From contig NZ_CP033896.1 in the NCBI RefSeq assembly GCF_003813965.1, positions 1,798,001 through 1,862,000 of the forward strand: a stretch of 64,000 nt of DNA, in the 5' to 3' direction. The DNA is from Corynebacterium choanae (GTDB lineage Bacteria; Actinomycetota; Actinomycetes; Mycobacteriales; Mycobacteriaceae). Every line of letters begins with the position of its first letter. The first letter of the stretch is position 1. A program made the translations under genes and the position numbers. Positions 1-8,997 of the stretch are shown piece by piece. A model generated the notes under the pieces. That model made no database searches, was not told the origin of the DNA, and was given only the letters and a program-made list of their open reading frames with translations.

Positions 1-619
1 TTTGCCCCTGTTCCACAGCAGTAACCAATCCCAAATGCCGGGAAGGCAGTTCGATCGCGGGAAAACTCGGCACCGCCCCAACTACCGGCACACCAACTGC
101 CTGCACTGCCTGGGTGAGCATTGCTTCATGTTTAGCGCTAGCAAGCCGGTTGAAAATCACCCCAGCTACCCGCACTTGCGGATGGGCAGTAGCAAACCCG
201 CGTACTAGCGCACCAATGGACTGTGCTGTTCCTCGGGTATCGACTACCAGCACCACCGGCAAACCGAGCTGCCGGGCGACGTCGGCCGTCGACCCTTCCG
301 GACACAGCACATCCCCATGTGGGTCAAAACGGCCATCAAACAGCCCCATAACCCCTTCAACCACTGCAATATCAGCATCCTCCGCGCCGGTGTGGTACAG
401 GCTACGCACCGTATCAGCACCACCAAGCAGGAACGGATCCAAATTACGGCTGGCACGACCGGCCGCCAACAAATGGTAGCCGGGATCAATATAGTCCGGA
501 CCGACTTTAAAAGGCGCCACCGTCATCTGCTCGGACAACACCCGCAGCAAACCTGTGCTGATCGTGGTTTTTCCCGACCCCGACTTCGGGGCAGCAAGCA
601 CAAAACCGGGGGCTACCAT
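1..619 (-). CDS. cobB: Cobyrinate a,c-diamide synthase (CobB/CbiA), N-terminal part
   Basis: Partial: the frame is open to the left window edge, with 206 residues visible. Known role of the family: ATP- and glutamine-dependent amidation of the a and c side chains of cobyrinic acid in cobalamin synthesis, in the cytoplasm. Seen: an N-terminal P-loop, APKSGSGKTT at residues 10-19, then the family segment KVGPDYIDPGYH near residue 38, and LVVDTRG near residue 126. The C-terminal glutaminase domain lies outside the window. The ATG overlaps the cobO stop codon (ATGGTAG), which implies translational coupling with cobO. The frame is shadowed by other readings, but this is the one with family motifs. 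Confidence 0.9.
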   Translation of the reverse strand, partial: MVAPGFVLAAPKSGSGKTTISTGLLRVLSEQMTVAPFKVGPDYIDPGYHLLAAGRASRNLDPFLLGGADTVRSLYHTGAEDADIAVVEGVMGLFDGRFDPHGDVLCPEGSTADVARQLGLPVVLVVDTRGTAQSIGALVRGFATAHPQVRVAGVIFNRLASAKHEAMLTQAVQAVGVPVVGAVPSFPAIELPSRHLGLVTAVEQGQ

Positions 620-1233
620 TCGATACCTTTTTGACCTTTGCGACCCTGGTCGAAAGGATGCTTGATCTTTTCCATCCGCGTCACCAAATCAGCAACTTCG
701 ATAAGTTTCTCATCAGCGTTACGCCCGGTAATCACCACATGCTGCCGCCCGGGACGATTCGCCAGCGTTTCCACCACATCGTCCACATCAATCCAGCCCC
801 AGGTCACCGGATAGGTGAACTCGTCTAGCAGATAAAAATCGTGAGTTTCCGCCGCTAAACGCTGCTTGACTTCCTGCCAGCCAGCCTGCGCTTTCGCAGC
901 ATGATCGTCTTCGGCGCCTTCCTTCCACGTCCACGACCAGCCAGCCCCCATTTTGTGCCATTCCACTGCCCCACCGATCCCCTCAGTTTCGTGCAGTTGC
1001 TGAAACAGTCCGAACACATCCTCCTCGCCGGAATGCCACTTCTTCGACTTCACAAATTGGAACACTGCGATGTCCATCCCTGATTTCCAGGCGCGCATCG
1101 CCATACCCATTGCAGCAGTAGTTTTACCCTTGCCTTCCCCCGTGTGCACCGCAGTAATTGGCAATCGCCGCCGCTGCCGAGTGGTCATCCCAGCCAGCTC
1201 TGCACTTGTGGACACCACATTTCCTTCTGCCAT
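613..1233 (-). CDS. cobO: Cob(I)yrinic acid a,c-diamide adenosyltransferase
   Basis: 206 residues, the usual length for CobO/BtuR. The family transfers the adenosyl group of ATP to the cobalt of corrinoids. Seen: P-loop GEGKGKTT at residues 32-39, a QFVKSKKW segment near residue 60, the conserved LLDEF at about 135 and VITGRNA near residue 167. The ATG at 1233 is preceded by AAGGAG six bases upstream, which fixes the start. The gene sits between the VWA subunit of a chelatase (147 bp upstream) and cobB, which it overlaps by 7 bp. The three look like one late-cobalamin operon. I looked for a B12 riboswitch in the 147-bp gap and did not find convincing boxes. Confidence 0.93.
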   Translation of the reverse strand: MAEGNVVSTSAELAGMTTRQRRRLPITAVHTGEGKGKTTAAMGMAMRAWKSGMDIAVFQFVKSKKWHSGEEDVFGLFQQLHETEGIGGAVEWHKMGAGWSWTWKEGAEDDHAAKAQAGWQEVKQRLAAETHDFYLLDEFTYPVTWGWIDVDDVVETLANRPGRQHVVITGRNADEKLIEVADLVTRMEKIKHPFDQGRKGQKGIEW

Positions 1234-1380
1234 TGACGGCTCCTTCCACGTTCTTCTTCTTGTAACTTTTCTGCTAGCGCAAACAGCAAACTAGCCGCTA
1301 TTTTCACACCCGAATGTTGCTTACACGGCAGTGGCCACATTCCACCCGCCAATGGATCGCGCAGCAACATACGGTGGCTG

Positions 1381-2166
1381 TTACAGCGTAGCAATGACTC
1401 CAGTCACCGCATCCGCATGCAGCTCGGTGACATGAACACATGCTGCCTGCAAGTGTTTTGCCAGCTCTTTTGCTAACCCGAGTTTGATCCGGCGCCCCTG
1501 TTCACAGTCAATAACGATGGAACCAACACGGCCCGAACGGGCAATTCGGGACGCCGCAGTTCGCACCCCACCTTGTCCTGTCGGCGAAGTATCCCGCCCA
1601 TCGGACAACACCACTAAAAGCGGCCGCCGGGAAGGATCTTTACGCAGTTCCCGCGCCATCAGCTCATCGGCCATTATCAGCGCCGCACCCAATGGGGTGC
1701 GTCCACCCGTAGGGGTGCCTTCTAGCCGTTGCAGTGCTGTCATCGTCGACCGTGTCGGCGGCAACACCAACTCAGGTGCACTTCCCCGGGCGGTGATCAC
1801 AGCCACTTTGTCGCGGCGCTGGTAGGCGTCTGTAAGCAGTGACACCACCGATCCGGTGACCGCTTGGAGGCGATCCTTACCCACCATTGAACCTGAGGTA
1901 TCCACCACAAACACGATGAGATTGGCCTGTTTGCCAAGTTTTACCGCACCTCGAACATCGGCGGGTCGAAAATCAATCATCCCATCGATCAGCGAAGCAC
2001 CCCGGTCAACAGCCGCCATCACCGTTCCAACGAGATGCACCCCTGGACTGTGCTGATCAGGTCGAATAGCAACACCTTGGCGGGCGTATCCTTTCGATCG
2101 CCGTCCACCGGTCCCAAACTCACCTATTCCGGCGCGGCGCATCAGCCGCGGCACGAAAGGGCGCAC
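1381..2166 (-). CDS. VWA-domain subunit of a Mg/Co chelatase (ChlD-like)
   Basis: 261 residues from a GTG at 2166. The VWA domain carries an intact MIDAS motif, DTSGS at residues 89-93, with a conserved [10 protein letters not shown] segment near residue 150 and [10 protein letters not shown] near residue 188. In class I chelatases the ChlD-like VWA subunit works with a ChlI-like AAA+ ATPase to insert a metal into a tetrapyrrole; next to cobO and cobB, cobalt is the likely metal (inference). The first about 25 residues (PRL...GRRSKG) resemble the linker that precedes the VWA domain in fused actinobacterial ChlI-ChlD proteins. The GTG has no clear ribosome binding site and lies inside the upstream gene. 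It could therefore be the continuation of that gene after a +1 shift. Confidence 0.8.
   Translation of the reverse strand: MRPFVPRLMRRAGIGEFGTGGRRSKGYARQGVAIRPDQHSPGVHLVGTVMAAVDRGASLIDGMIDFRPADVRGAVKLGKQANLIVFVVDTSGSMVGKDRLQAVTGSVVSLLTDAYQRRDKVAVITARGSAPELVLPPTRSTMTALQRLEGTPTGGRTPLGAALIMADELMARELRKDPSRRPLLVVLSDGRDTSPTGQGGVRTAASRIARSGRVGSIVIDCEQGRRIKLGLAKELAKHLQAACVHVTELHADAVTGVIATL
2120..2166 (-). other. Overlap/frame switch between ChlI-like and ChlD-like genes
   Basis: The AAA+ frame stops at 2120 while the VWA frame is open from 2166; the second is +1 relative to the first. Many actinobacteria encode these domains as one protein of roughly 600-680 residues. No Shine-Dalgarno is visible before the GTG. 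The sequence fits a recent frameshift, a sequencing error or a coupled gene pair; I cannot separate these by eye. Confidence 0.6.
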
Positions 2167-3334
2167 CGGTCACGGCGTGACCCGACGCCTTCCCGGGCTG
2201 CTCAGCATCGTCACTTGCCGGGGACGGACTCGTCGACAACGACTCATCCGCTGGTGAAGAAGATTGTTCCCGCGAACCGCCTGGCGCATCGTCGCTGCCA
2301 GCGTCATCATCTGGTTGTTCCGGCGAATCCTGTTCGGTTGGGTTTTGCGTTTCCGGAGTCTCATCTTCCACCTCCGGATGCTCATCAGCGGCGTTCGCCA
2401 ATTCTTCAGCCAGCTGTTGCTCATCCAAGCCTGGCTCATCAAATGGGGTACGCCGCCGGCGATGCGGCAACGCCAGTCGTGCGGCCACATGGATATCTTC
2501 ATCCTCAACCTGCTGCCGGCCGGCAAGTGCTGCATGTGCCACCGCGGCGCGGGCAATGACCAAATCTGCTCGCATCCCGTCAACATCGAACGCCGCACAC
2601 ACATGCGCAATACGAGCTAGATGCGCTGCAGACAACACCACCGAATCTACCCGTTCACGGGCAGCTGTAAGCTGCTGAGCAAGCCCCGCATCGGCCTCCG
2701 CGAAACGCGCCGCAAACCCTGCCGGATCAGCTTCAAATGCCAGCCGGCGACGCATAATCTCTGTGCGAACATTCACATCCCGGGAAGCCACCACATCAAC
2801 AGCTAAGCCAAACCGGTCAAGCAGCTGGGGACGCAGCTCTCCTTCTTCCGGATTCATCGTGCCAACAAGCACAAAATTCGTGTCAGTGGTGTGAGAGATG
2901 CTATCCCGCTCAATGGTTACCTGTCCTGTCGCAGCAGCATCCAGTAGCGCATCAACGAGATGGTCGGCTAGCAGATTCACCTCATCCACATACAAAATAC
3001 CGCCATCAGCCTGCGCCAACAGACCTGGCTTATATTCTGCCCGTCCAGTAGTAAGCACCGTCTCCATATCTAGCGATCCAACTACCCGATCCTCAGTTGC
3101 CCCCAACGGCAACTGCACGAGCGGAGCATCACCAAGCAGGGCGGCAAACCCGCGGACAGCAGTTGTTTTTGCGGTACCCTTCTCACCCCGAATCACCACC
3201 CCTCCGATCCGCGGATTAATCGCAGTAAGCATGAGCGCTAACCGCAAATCATCCTGGCCCACCACCGCGGAAAACGGGTAGGCAGCCACACGCTTCGAAC
3301 CGGAAAGATGATCCTGGGTCACAGTCAATTCCAT
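2120..3334 (-). CDS. AAA+ ATPase subunit of a Mg/Co chelatase (ChlI-like)
   Basis: 404 residues. Seen: Walker A GEKGTAKT at residues 50-57, Walker B ILYVDEVN at about 113-120, and the [10 protein letters not shown] sensor segment near residue 168. After the ATPase domain there is an acidic, Pro/Ser/Glu-rich tail from about residue 315 to the stop, the type of linker that joins ChlI to ChlD in fused proteins. The family couples ATP hydrolysis to metal insertion into tetrapyrroles. It is the first gene of a minus-strand set running into the VWA gene, cobO and cobB. The last 47 bp overlap the VWA gene in another frame. Confidence 0.85.
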   Translation of the reverse strand: MELTVTQDHLSGSKRVAAYPFSAVVGQDDLRLALMLTAINPRIGGVVIRGEKGTAKTTAVRGFAALLGDAPLVQLPLGATEDRVVGSLDMETVLTTGRAEYKPGLLAQADGGILYVDEVNLLADHLVDALLDAAATGQVTIERDSISHTTDTNFVLVGTMNPEEGELRPQLLDRFGLAVDVVASRDVNVRTEIMRRRLAFEADPAGFAARFAEADAGLAQQLTAARERVDSVVLSAAHLARIAHVCAAFDVDGMRADLVIARAAVAHAALAGRQQVEDEDIHVAARLALPHRRRRTPFDEPGLDEQQLAEELANAADEHPEVEDETPETQNPTEQDSPEQPDDDAGSDDAPGGSREQSSSPADESLSTSPSPASDDAEQPGKASGHAVTGAPFRAAADAPRRNR

Positions 3335-3576
3335 CCTTTGTCAAACATCCATGTTTGGATTGCCATCAGTGCAGCCCACTTTAGCGCTGCAGACAGCTGA
3401 TAGGCCACCACATACATAACGTCCCGCCGGTGCTGATCGATACCGATCACGCAACCTGCGGGACGAAAACCACTGGTTATCCGACTCACCCGTGTGCAAC
3501 TGCGGCACTAGCGTTTCGCGTCAGGGCTGTGAGCCGTGAACCCGAGCTGGTCAGGCCTGCTGTCTCAATTGTTCGA

Positions 3577-5085
3577 CTATTTGCTCTTATCTGTGAGCTG
3601 CAAAATAGTTTGGGTGCGATCCCACTGTTCGTGGAAAAGATCGGGGCGGGTCGCCAGCTTGATGCCGTAGGACGGCACCATTTCCTTGATCTTTTCGCCC
3701 CACTCCACCATGTGATCACCGAAGCAACGCTCCAGCAATTCCAGCATGACAGCCGGCGCAATCGAAGCACCAGGGGAAGCACCCAAAATACCAGCGATCG
3801 AGCCAACCGAGTTATTGATCAACGCGGTGCCAAACTCCAGCGAACCGAAGCGCGGGCCAACCACCGGCTTAATCACCTGAACACGCTGACCTGCGGTAAC
3901 AAGCTCCCAATCCTCGGAGCGCGCAGATGGCATATATTCGCGCAGCGACTCCATGCGTGCTTCCTGGTCTTTCAGCAACTCTTCGATGAGATACTTGGTC
4001 AATCCCATCTCTTGAATGCCGACGCTGAGCAGCGACATCACGTTGGTTGGACGCAGCGACTTGATGAGATCGAAGTAGGAGCCTTGTTTGAGGAACTTTG
4101 GTGTCCAGCCAGCATAGGGGCCAAACAACAGGCCAGTCTTGCCGTCGATCACCCGGGTATCGAGGTGCGGCACGCTCATCGGCGGTGCGCCGACCGACGC
4201 TTTACCGTAGACCTTCGCATTGTGTTGCTCGATGAGTTCCTCATTGGTGCAACGCAGCCACTGTCCAGATACTGGGAAGCCACCGAAGCCACGGATCTCG
4301 GGAATACCCGCCTTCTGCAGCAGTGGCAGCGCCATACCGCCAGCACCAACGAAGACGAAGTTCGCCTTGATAACCTTCGTGTCCCCTGTGTGGACGTTTT
4401 TCGCTTCAACCTTCCACTGATCACCGAAGTGGGAGATATTGGTAACTTCGTGGCCGTAGCGAATTTCTGCTCCGTGCGACTTTGCAACCGCCAGGAACTG
4501 TTTCGTCAACGCCCCATAGTTAATGTCGGTACCAGCATCGGTCCACGAGATCGCAACCGGATTGGCGTCAAAGTCGCGTCCCTTCGCCATCAATGGAAGG
4601 AAGTTCGCAAATTCGTCGCGGTCATCAGTGAACTTCATATCCGGGAACAGCGGATGATTGTGTAGCGCCTCGAAACGCTTCCGCAGATAGGCAATCTGGT
4701 CTGCACCTTGTGCAAACGACACGTGCGGAACTGGACGGATAAAGTCCCGGGGATCCTCAAGCAGATTATTTTCAATGAGGTACGCCCAGAATTGCCGGGA
4801 GATTTGGAACTTCTCGTTGACAGCCAGCGCTTTGCTGGTCTGGATCTTGCCATTCACCTCGGGGGTGTAGTTGAGCTCACACAATGCTGAGTGGCCGGTG
4901 CCTGCGTTGTTCCACGGCGAAGAAGACTCCTCCGCGGGACCATCGAGGCGCTCGAGCACCATTTGGGTCCAGTCAGGTTCCAACTGCTTGAGCATCGAAC
5001 CGAGGGTGGCAGACATAATGCCCGCACCGATCAGCAGGACATCTACTTCATCGGTGATTTGGGCGGCGGCTTTTGAATCAGTCAC
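3577..5085 (-). CDS. mqo: Malate:quinone oxidoreductase
   Basis: 502 residues from a GTG at 5085. Peripheral membrane FAD enzyme that oxidises malate to oxaloacetate and reduces the quinone pool, the main malate oxidation route in corynebacteria (established knowledge). Seen: FAD-binding GAGIMSATLG at residues 20-29, then SPWNNAGTGHSALCELNYTP, RCTNEELIEQH, GKASVGAPPMSVPHLDTR and GASPGASIAPAVMLELLERC, all hallmarks of Mqo. The frame is open up to 5166, but the extra 27 residues (MRAKRKNSLD...) have no family counterpart and the GTG gives the usual length of about 500. The ribosome binding site is weak. It is divergent from the hydrolase-mtr pair. Confidence 0.96.
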   Translation of the reverse strand: MTDSKAAAQITDEVDVLLIGAGIMSATLGSMLKQLEPDWTQMVLERLDGPAEESSSPWNNAGTGHSALCELNYTPEVNGKIQTSKALAVNEKFQISRQFWAYLIENNLLEDPRDFIRPVPHVSFAQGADQIAYLRKRFEALHNHPLFPDMKFTDDRDEFANFLPLMAKGRDFDANPVAISWTDAGTDINYGALTKQFLAVAKSHGAEIRYGHEVTNISHFGDQWKVEAKNVHTGDTKVIKANFVFVGAGGMALPLLQKAGIPEIRGFGGFPVSGQWLRCTNEELIEQHNAKVYGKASVGAPPMSVPHLDTRVIDGKTGLLFGPYAGWTPKFLKQGSYFDLIKSLRPTNVMSLLSVGIQEMGLTKYLIEELLKDQEARMESLREYMPSARSEDWELVTAGQRVQVIKPVVGPRFGSLEFGTALINNSVGSIAGILGASPGASIAPAVMLELLERCFGDHMVEWGEKIKEMVPSYGIKLATRPDLFHEQWDRTQTILQLTDKSK

Positions 5086-5894
5086 GACAGGAACACATCT
5101 ACTTTCTGCAATATCACGTACCACGACCAGCACCACATCCAGCGAGTTTTTTCTCTTTGCACGCAACTACGGATGATTGCCATGTGCCGCAAAGAGGCAA
5201 AACCCATCCCAGCGCTACAGCACGGGATGAGGATCACGGTGCTACCGCGTTCCATTCACCGGGAGCCGGAGCGGACACAGCCGAGCGAGCGTCCCAGTGA
5301 AGTCGGTATGGCACTTCCACCCCCGTGGGGGGAGGCTGTGTGGTCACTTTTTGTCTTTCGACATTGTACTCCCCACATTCTTCCCTGGTGCGATATCCGA
5401 GCAAGGAAACAAAATACCCTCAACTTTTTACCCCGATAGCCATGGTTACGGCGCACCATTCACCAGCTATCGTCCCATAATCCCAGTTCACCGATACCTA
5501 CCCTCGCTCCGCCATTGAGGATGGTCACAAGTTCCCGCCTGCTGTGACAATGTGCACGTTCGACATCACATCATTCCAAAATGTGCGCTCAAATCAGGAG
5601 CGACACCAGTGTCGCTACCTGCACAAATACACCTAACCGGAGGATGAACTCCCACATAGACGCTGGTCAAAACCCGCTACCCCTACGTCCGCCGCCGCCC
5701 GCGGCACACACAATGTCCGTTTATCGCCGTTTCCCCTCCCTCCACCCCACCCATTTAGGGGAGGTCGCCGATGTGGTGAAGTACCGCTGTTCAAGCTGAA
5801 CAATCCCCTGAACTCTTAGCTACCATCGCCGGTCGCACACTCGCTCTCATAACAACTAGCAGCGCGCTCCCCATGCTCGACTAGGGTGAAGACT
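5086..5894. other. Intergenic region between mqo and hydrolase gene
   Basis: About 0.8 kb between divergent genes. It should hold both promoters. I see a C-rich/G-rich patch near 5320-5335 and no convincing ORF, RNA gene or repeat. A TACAAT hexamer on the minus strand near 5366-5371 could be a -10 box for mqo, but no -35 partner is obvious. Confidence 0.5.
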
Positions 5895-6992
5895 ATGCCT
5901 TCAGTGACTGATTCCATTCCTGCAGCAAGCCGCCAACCTGAACAACCCTTGCACTGGCGAAAGGATCACCTGGTTGACGATTTTGCCGCCGCCACTATTG
6001 AACTAGGTGCCGACCCCTACGGGGAAGGAACGGTATGTGCCACCCTGGTTGCTTATCGCCCGGACGGTTTCACCGAAACATTCACACCCCGGCACGACAC
6101 CGCTTTGCTGTATGTCCACGGGCTCAGCGACTATTTTTTCCATCGTCACGTCGCAGAGGCATTCGACGCACACGGCATCGACCTCATTGGAATCGACTTA
6201 CGCAAATGCGGCCGCTCCCATCGACACGGGCAACAACTCCACCACTGCCGGTCGCTTACTGACTATTTCCCAGAGCTCAATTTCACGCTTGATGTATTGC
6301 GCACTCACTATCAGCGGGTGCATATTGGAGCGCATTCCACCGGAGGAATCATCGTCGCCGAATGGGTGGATGTTCTCCGTCGCGCCACCGAATCCGGCGA
6401 TACCCAAGCAGCACAGCGGTATCACGCCATTGACTTAATCGTGATGAATAGCCCCTGGCTTGACCTTATGGTGCCCTCATTGTTGCGTGAACCAGCAAAG
6501 CGCCTTGCTCGCCAGTTGTCGCGTTATGTGCCCAACAGACTTATGCAAGGCAAAAACCTCGGCACCTACGGCACCTCTTTGCACCGCTCCGCGCAAGGTG
6601 AATGGGACTACGACCTTCAGCTCAAGCCCATAAACGGGGTGCCGTTAACATGGGGTTGGCTACAAAGTGTGCTAAATGGGCAACGACGCCTCCACCGTGG
6701 GCTCATCGACACCGGTAAACGCACCCTGGTGATGTGCTCAGCAATCTCACGGTTGGGGAAACCCTATTCCCGCGATTCTCATACCGCCGACGTGGTCCTT
6801 GACGTCCAGCAAATTCAGCATTGGGCACCTTCGCTGTCTTCCAAGCAGGTAGATATTGCTGTGATACCCGGCGGCAAACACGATCTATTTTTATCCCTCC
6901 AACAGCCCCGCACCCATGCGATCGAGCAATGTTTGACATGGATCGACAAGCATCAAGCGACTTCCCCATCGCCAAACCCGACAACAAAATAG
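5895..6992 (+). CDS. Alpha/beta hydrolase (serine hydrolase/lysophospholipase-like)
   Basis: 365 residues from the ATG at 5895, which has TAGGG eight bases upstream; an in-frame GTG at 5886 would add three residues. Alpha/beta hydrolase fold: LLYVHGLSDYFFHRH (oxyanion-hole HG, about residue 76 from the GTG), nucleophile elbow GAHSTGG with Ser about residue 148, and a C-terminal PGGKHDLF giving the catalytic His near residue 326. It resembles the monoacylglycerol lipase/lysophospholipase group, but the substrate is unknown. Its place between mqo and mtr is one I know from other corynebacteria. A 14-nt palindrome (6987-7000) covers the stop codon. Confidence 0.85.
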   Translation: MPSVTDSIPAASRQPEQPLHWRKDHLVDDFAAATIELGADPYGEGTVCATLVAYRPDGFTETFTPRHDTALLYVHGLSDYFFHRHVAEAFDAHGIDLIGIDLRKCGRSHRHGQQLHHCRSLTDYFPELNFTLDVLRTHYQRVHIGAHSTGGIIVAEWVDVLRRATESGDTQAAQRYHAIDLIVMNSPWLDLMVPSLLREPAKRLARQLSRYVPNRLMQGKNLGTYGTSLHRSAQGEWDYDLQLKPINGVPLTWGWLQSVLNGQRRLHRGLIDTGKRTLVMCSAISRLGKPYSRDSHTADVVLDVQQIQHWAPSLSSKQVDIAVIPGGKHDLFLSLQQPRTHAIEQCLTWIDKHQATSPSPNPTTK

Positions 6993-7388
6993 CGCTATTT
7001 ACTACCTACACTGTTACCTTCTCCGAAGCGGCGTCGGTGAACTGCTGCGCCGCTTGCCTGGAGTTTACCTGCAACAACACCGCCAACAGTTCGATGTCGG
7101 AATATTGCGCTACGGCAACGTAGTTGAATCCCACGAATACCGTTTCTAGCTACGGCCCAGCATGGCTTGCATTGAGGCTTCCGCACTCATACAGCCCGGA
7201 TTTTCCGGAAGTGTTGCCAGCAGTCACGTCCCACGGTAGTGCAGTACTCCTCACGCGCTGGGACTGCTGTTGTTGCTGAGGACGATTGACACAGAGCAGC
7301 GCATGCCACCGGGTGCATCGTTCAACTGCAACCTTGCTCTGAATACTTTTCCCCCACCTTCATCGCTATATATAGGAAACACACCACC
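6993..7388. other. Intergenic region before mtr
   Basis: No ORF with family features. An AT-rich stretch TATATATAGG lies directly before the mtr start; AGGAAA there can serve as ribosome binding site. Nothing else recognised. Confidence 0.5.
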
Positions 7389-8789
7389 ATGACGCAACCG
7401 CAGCATTTCGATCTCATCATTCTTGGTACCGGTTCTGGCAATTCCATTCCAGGACCGGACTTTGACGATAAATCCATTGCCATTGTGGAAAAAGGACGCT
7501 TTGGTGGAACCTGCCTGAACGTGGGATGCATTCCTACGAAAATGCTGGTGAAAGCAGCAGATGCGGCGGTGGCTGTGCGGGAAGCATCGCAACTTGGGGT
7601 GCATGCCTCCGTTGACTCAATCGACTGGCCAAGTATCCAACAACGTATTTTTGGCGACCGGATCGATCCCATCGCGCAAAGTGGTGAGGCGTATCGTCGC
7701 GGTGATGAAACACCGAATATCACAGTCTTCGGAGGAACTGGCCGCTTCACCGGCACCAAGGAAGTCACCGTAAGCTTCGATGATGGTCGCGACGATGCGG
7801 TTATTACTGCAGAGACGATTGTGATCGCCACTGGTGCTCACCCGCAGATCTTAGATGTAATCGCTGATTCTGGAGTTCCGTACGAAACCAACGAGACAGT
7901 GATGCGCATGCCTGAACTGCCGCAGAGCATGATCGTGCTTGGCGGTGGTTTTATTGCCTGCGAATTTGCCCACGTGTTTTCCGGGCTGGGAGTTGAGGTC
8001 ACTGTCATTAACCGTTCTGAGCGGCTGCTAAAGAAGCTGGATCGTGACATTTCGGATGCGTTCACCAGCATTGCGCAACGCCAGTGGAACACAAAGTTGG
8101 GGCGTACGGTTGATGCAGCCAAAGTGCTCGACAACGGTGAAGTCGAATTGCGTCTTGATGACGGCTCAACAGTGCAGGCCGAAACACTGTTGGTCGCTAC
8201 CGGTCGCACCCCTAACGGGGCAAACCTTGACCCGGAGCAGGCGGGTATCGCTACCGACGGACCGCGAATTGTGGTCGACGAATTTGGTCGTACCTCCGCC
8301 GACGGGGTGTGGGCGTTGGGTGATGTGAGTTCCCCGTATCAGCTCAAACATGTCGCAAACGCGGAAACCCGAGCTGTGGTGCATAATCTCCGGCATCCCG
8401 ACGACCTCCAGCCGATGCCCCATGATGCGGTGCCAGCTGCCGTTTTCACCCATCCGGAAATTGCTTGGGTGGGCATGACTGAACAGCAAGCCGTTGAGGC
8501 TGGTTACGACACGACTGTCTTCACTCAACAAGTTGGTGACGTTGCCTACGGTTGGGCGTTGGAAGATAGCACTGGCATGGTGAAGCTTATCGCCGACCGA
8601 AACACCGGCAAGCTGCTCGGCGCGCACATTCTAGGCCCCCAAGCTTCGACCCTCATCCATGAGCTCATTATCGCTATGGCGCATGGTCTCGATATGCGCA
8701 CCTTCGCCAGGGATTCCTATTGGGTGCATCCGGCGCTTAGCGAAGTTGTGGAAAATGCGGTGCTTGGCTTGGACTTTGCTGAAGCCTAA
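7389..8789 (+). CDS. mtr: Mycothione reductase
   Basis: 466 residues, full length. FAD- and NADPH-dependent flavoenzyme that reduces mycothiol disulfide and keeps the actinomycete thiol buffer reduced in the cytoplasm. Seen: FAD-binding GTGSGN at residues 13-18, the redox-active pair in GGTCLNVGCIPTK (Cys42, Cys47), a second Rossmann motif VLGGGFIACEFA near residue 180, the FAD-ribityl GDVSS segment near residue 310, and the C-terminal dimer-interface HPALSEVVENA with catalytic His and Glu. Glutathione reductases and lipoamide dehydrogenases share the fold; the G-x-G-S-G-N start and early PTK match Mtr better. It marks the organism as a mycothiol producer. Confidence 0.95.
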   Translation: MTQPQHFDLIILGTGSGNSIPGPDFDDKSIAIVEKGRFGGTCLNVGCIPTKMLVKAADAAVAVREASQLGVHASVDSIDWPSIQQRIFGDRIDPIAQSGEAYRRGDETPNITVFGGTGRFTGTKEVTVSFDDGRDDAVITAETIVIATGAHPQILDVIADSGVPYETNETVMRMPELPQSMIVLGGGFIACEFAHVFSGLGVEVTVINRSERLLKKLDRDISDAFTSIAQRQWNTKLGRTVDAAKVLDNGEVELRLDDGSTVQAETLLVATGRTPNGANLDPEQAGIATDGPRIVVDEFGRTSADGVWALGDVSSPYQLKHVANAETRAVVHNLRHPDDLQPMPHDAVPAAVFTHPEIAWVGMTEQQAVEAGYDTTVFTQQVGDVAYGWALEDSTGMVKLIADRNTGKLLGAHILGPQASTLIHELIIAMAHGLDMRTFARDSYWVHPALSEVVENAVLGLDFAEA

Positions 8790-8997
8790 TCCCTAGTACT
8801 GGGTCGGCGTCGGCAACTCGGAGGACAGAGCCAACCAGCAGGTTGCCCGGTTGGTGGCTATAGCGGTAAAGAGCGTGATAGCGCAGCATTGCGTATCGTG
8901 TTGTGGATTGCCCTTGGCCCTTAGCGGGTTGTTCGCCTGTGTAGGGATCAGACAGTGAAGTTTCTTCTTCACGCTGACCGCGATACGCTTCACTATT

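Noticed and set aside
1234..1380. Possible cobalamin riboswitch before cobO
   Set aside because: A GGCCACTGCC on the minus strand is suggestive, but the B12 box and the other conserved boxes are missing, and the gap is too short for a full B12 riboswitch.
3430..4665. Plus-strand reading of 411 residues opposite mqo
   Set aside because: Mqo motifs are on the minus strand; the plus reading shows no family.
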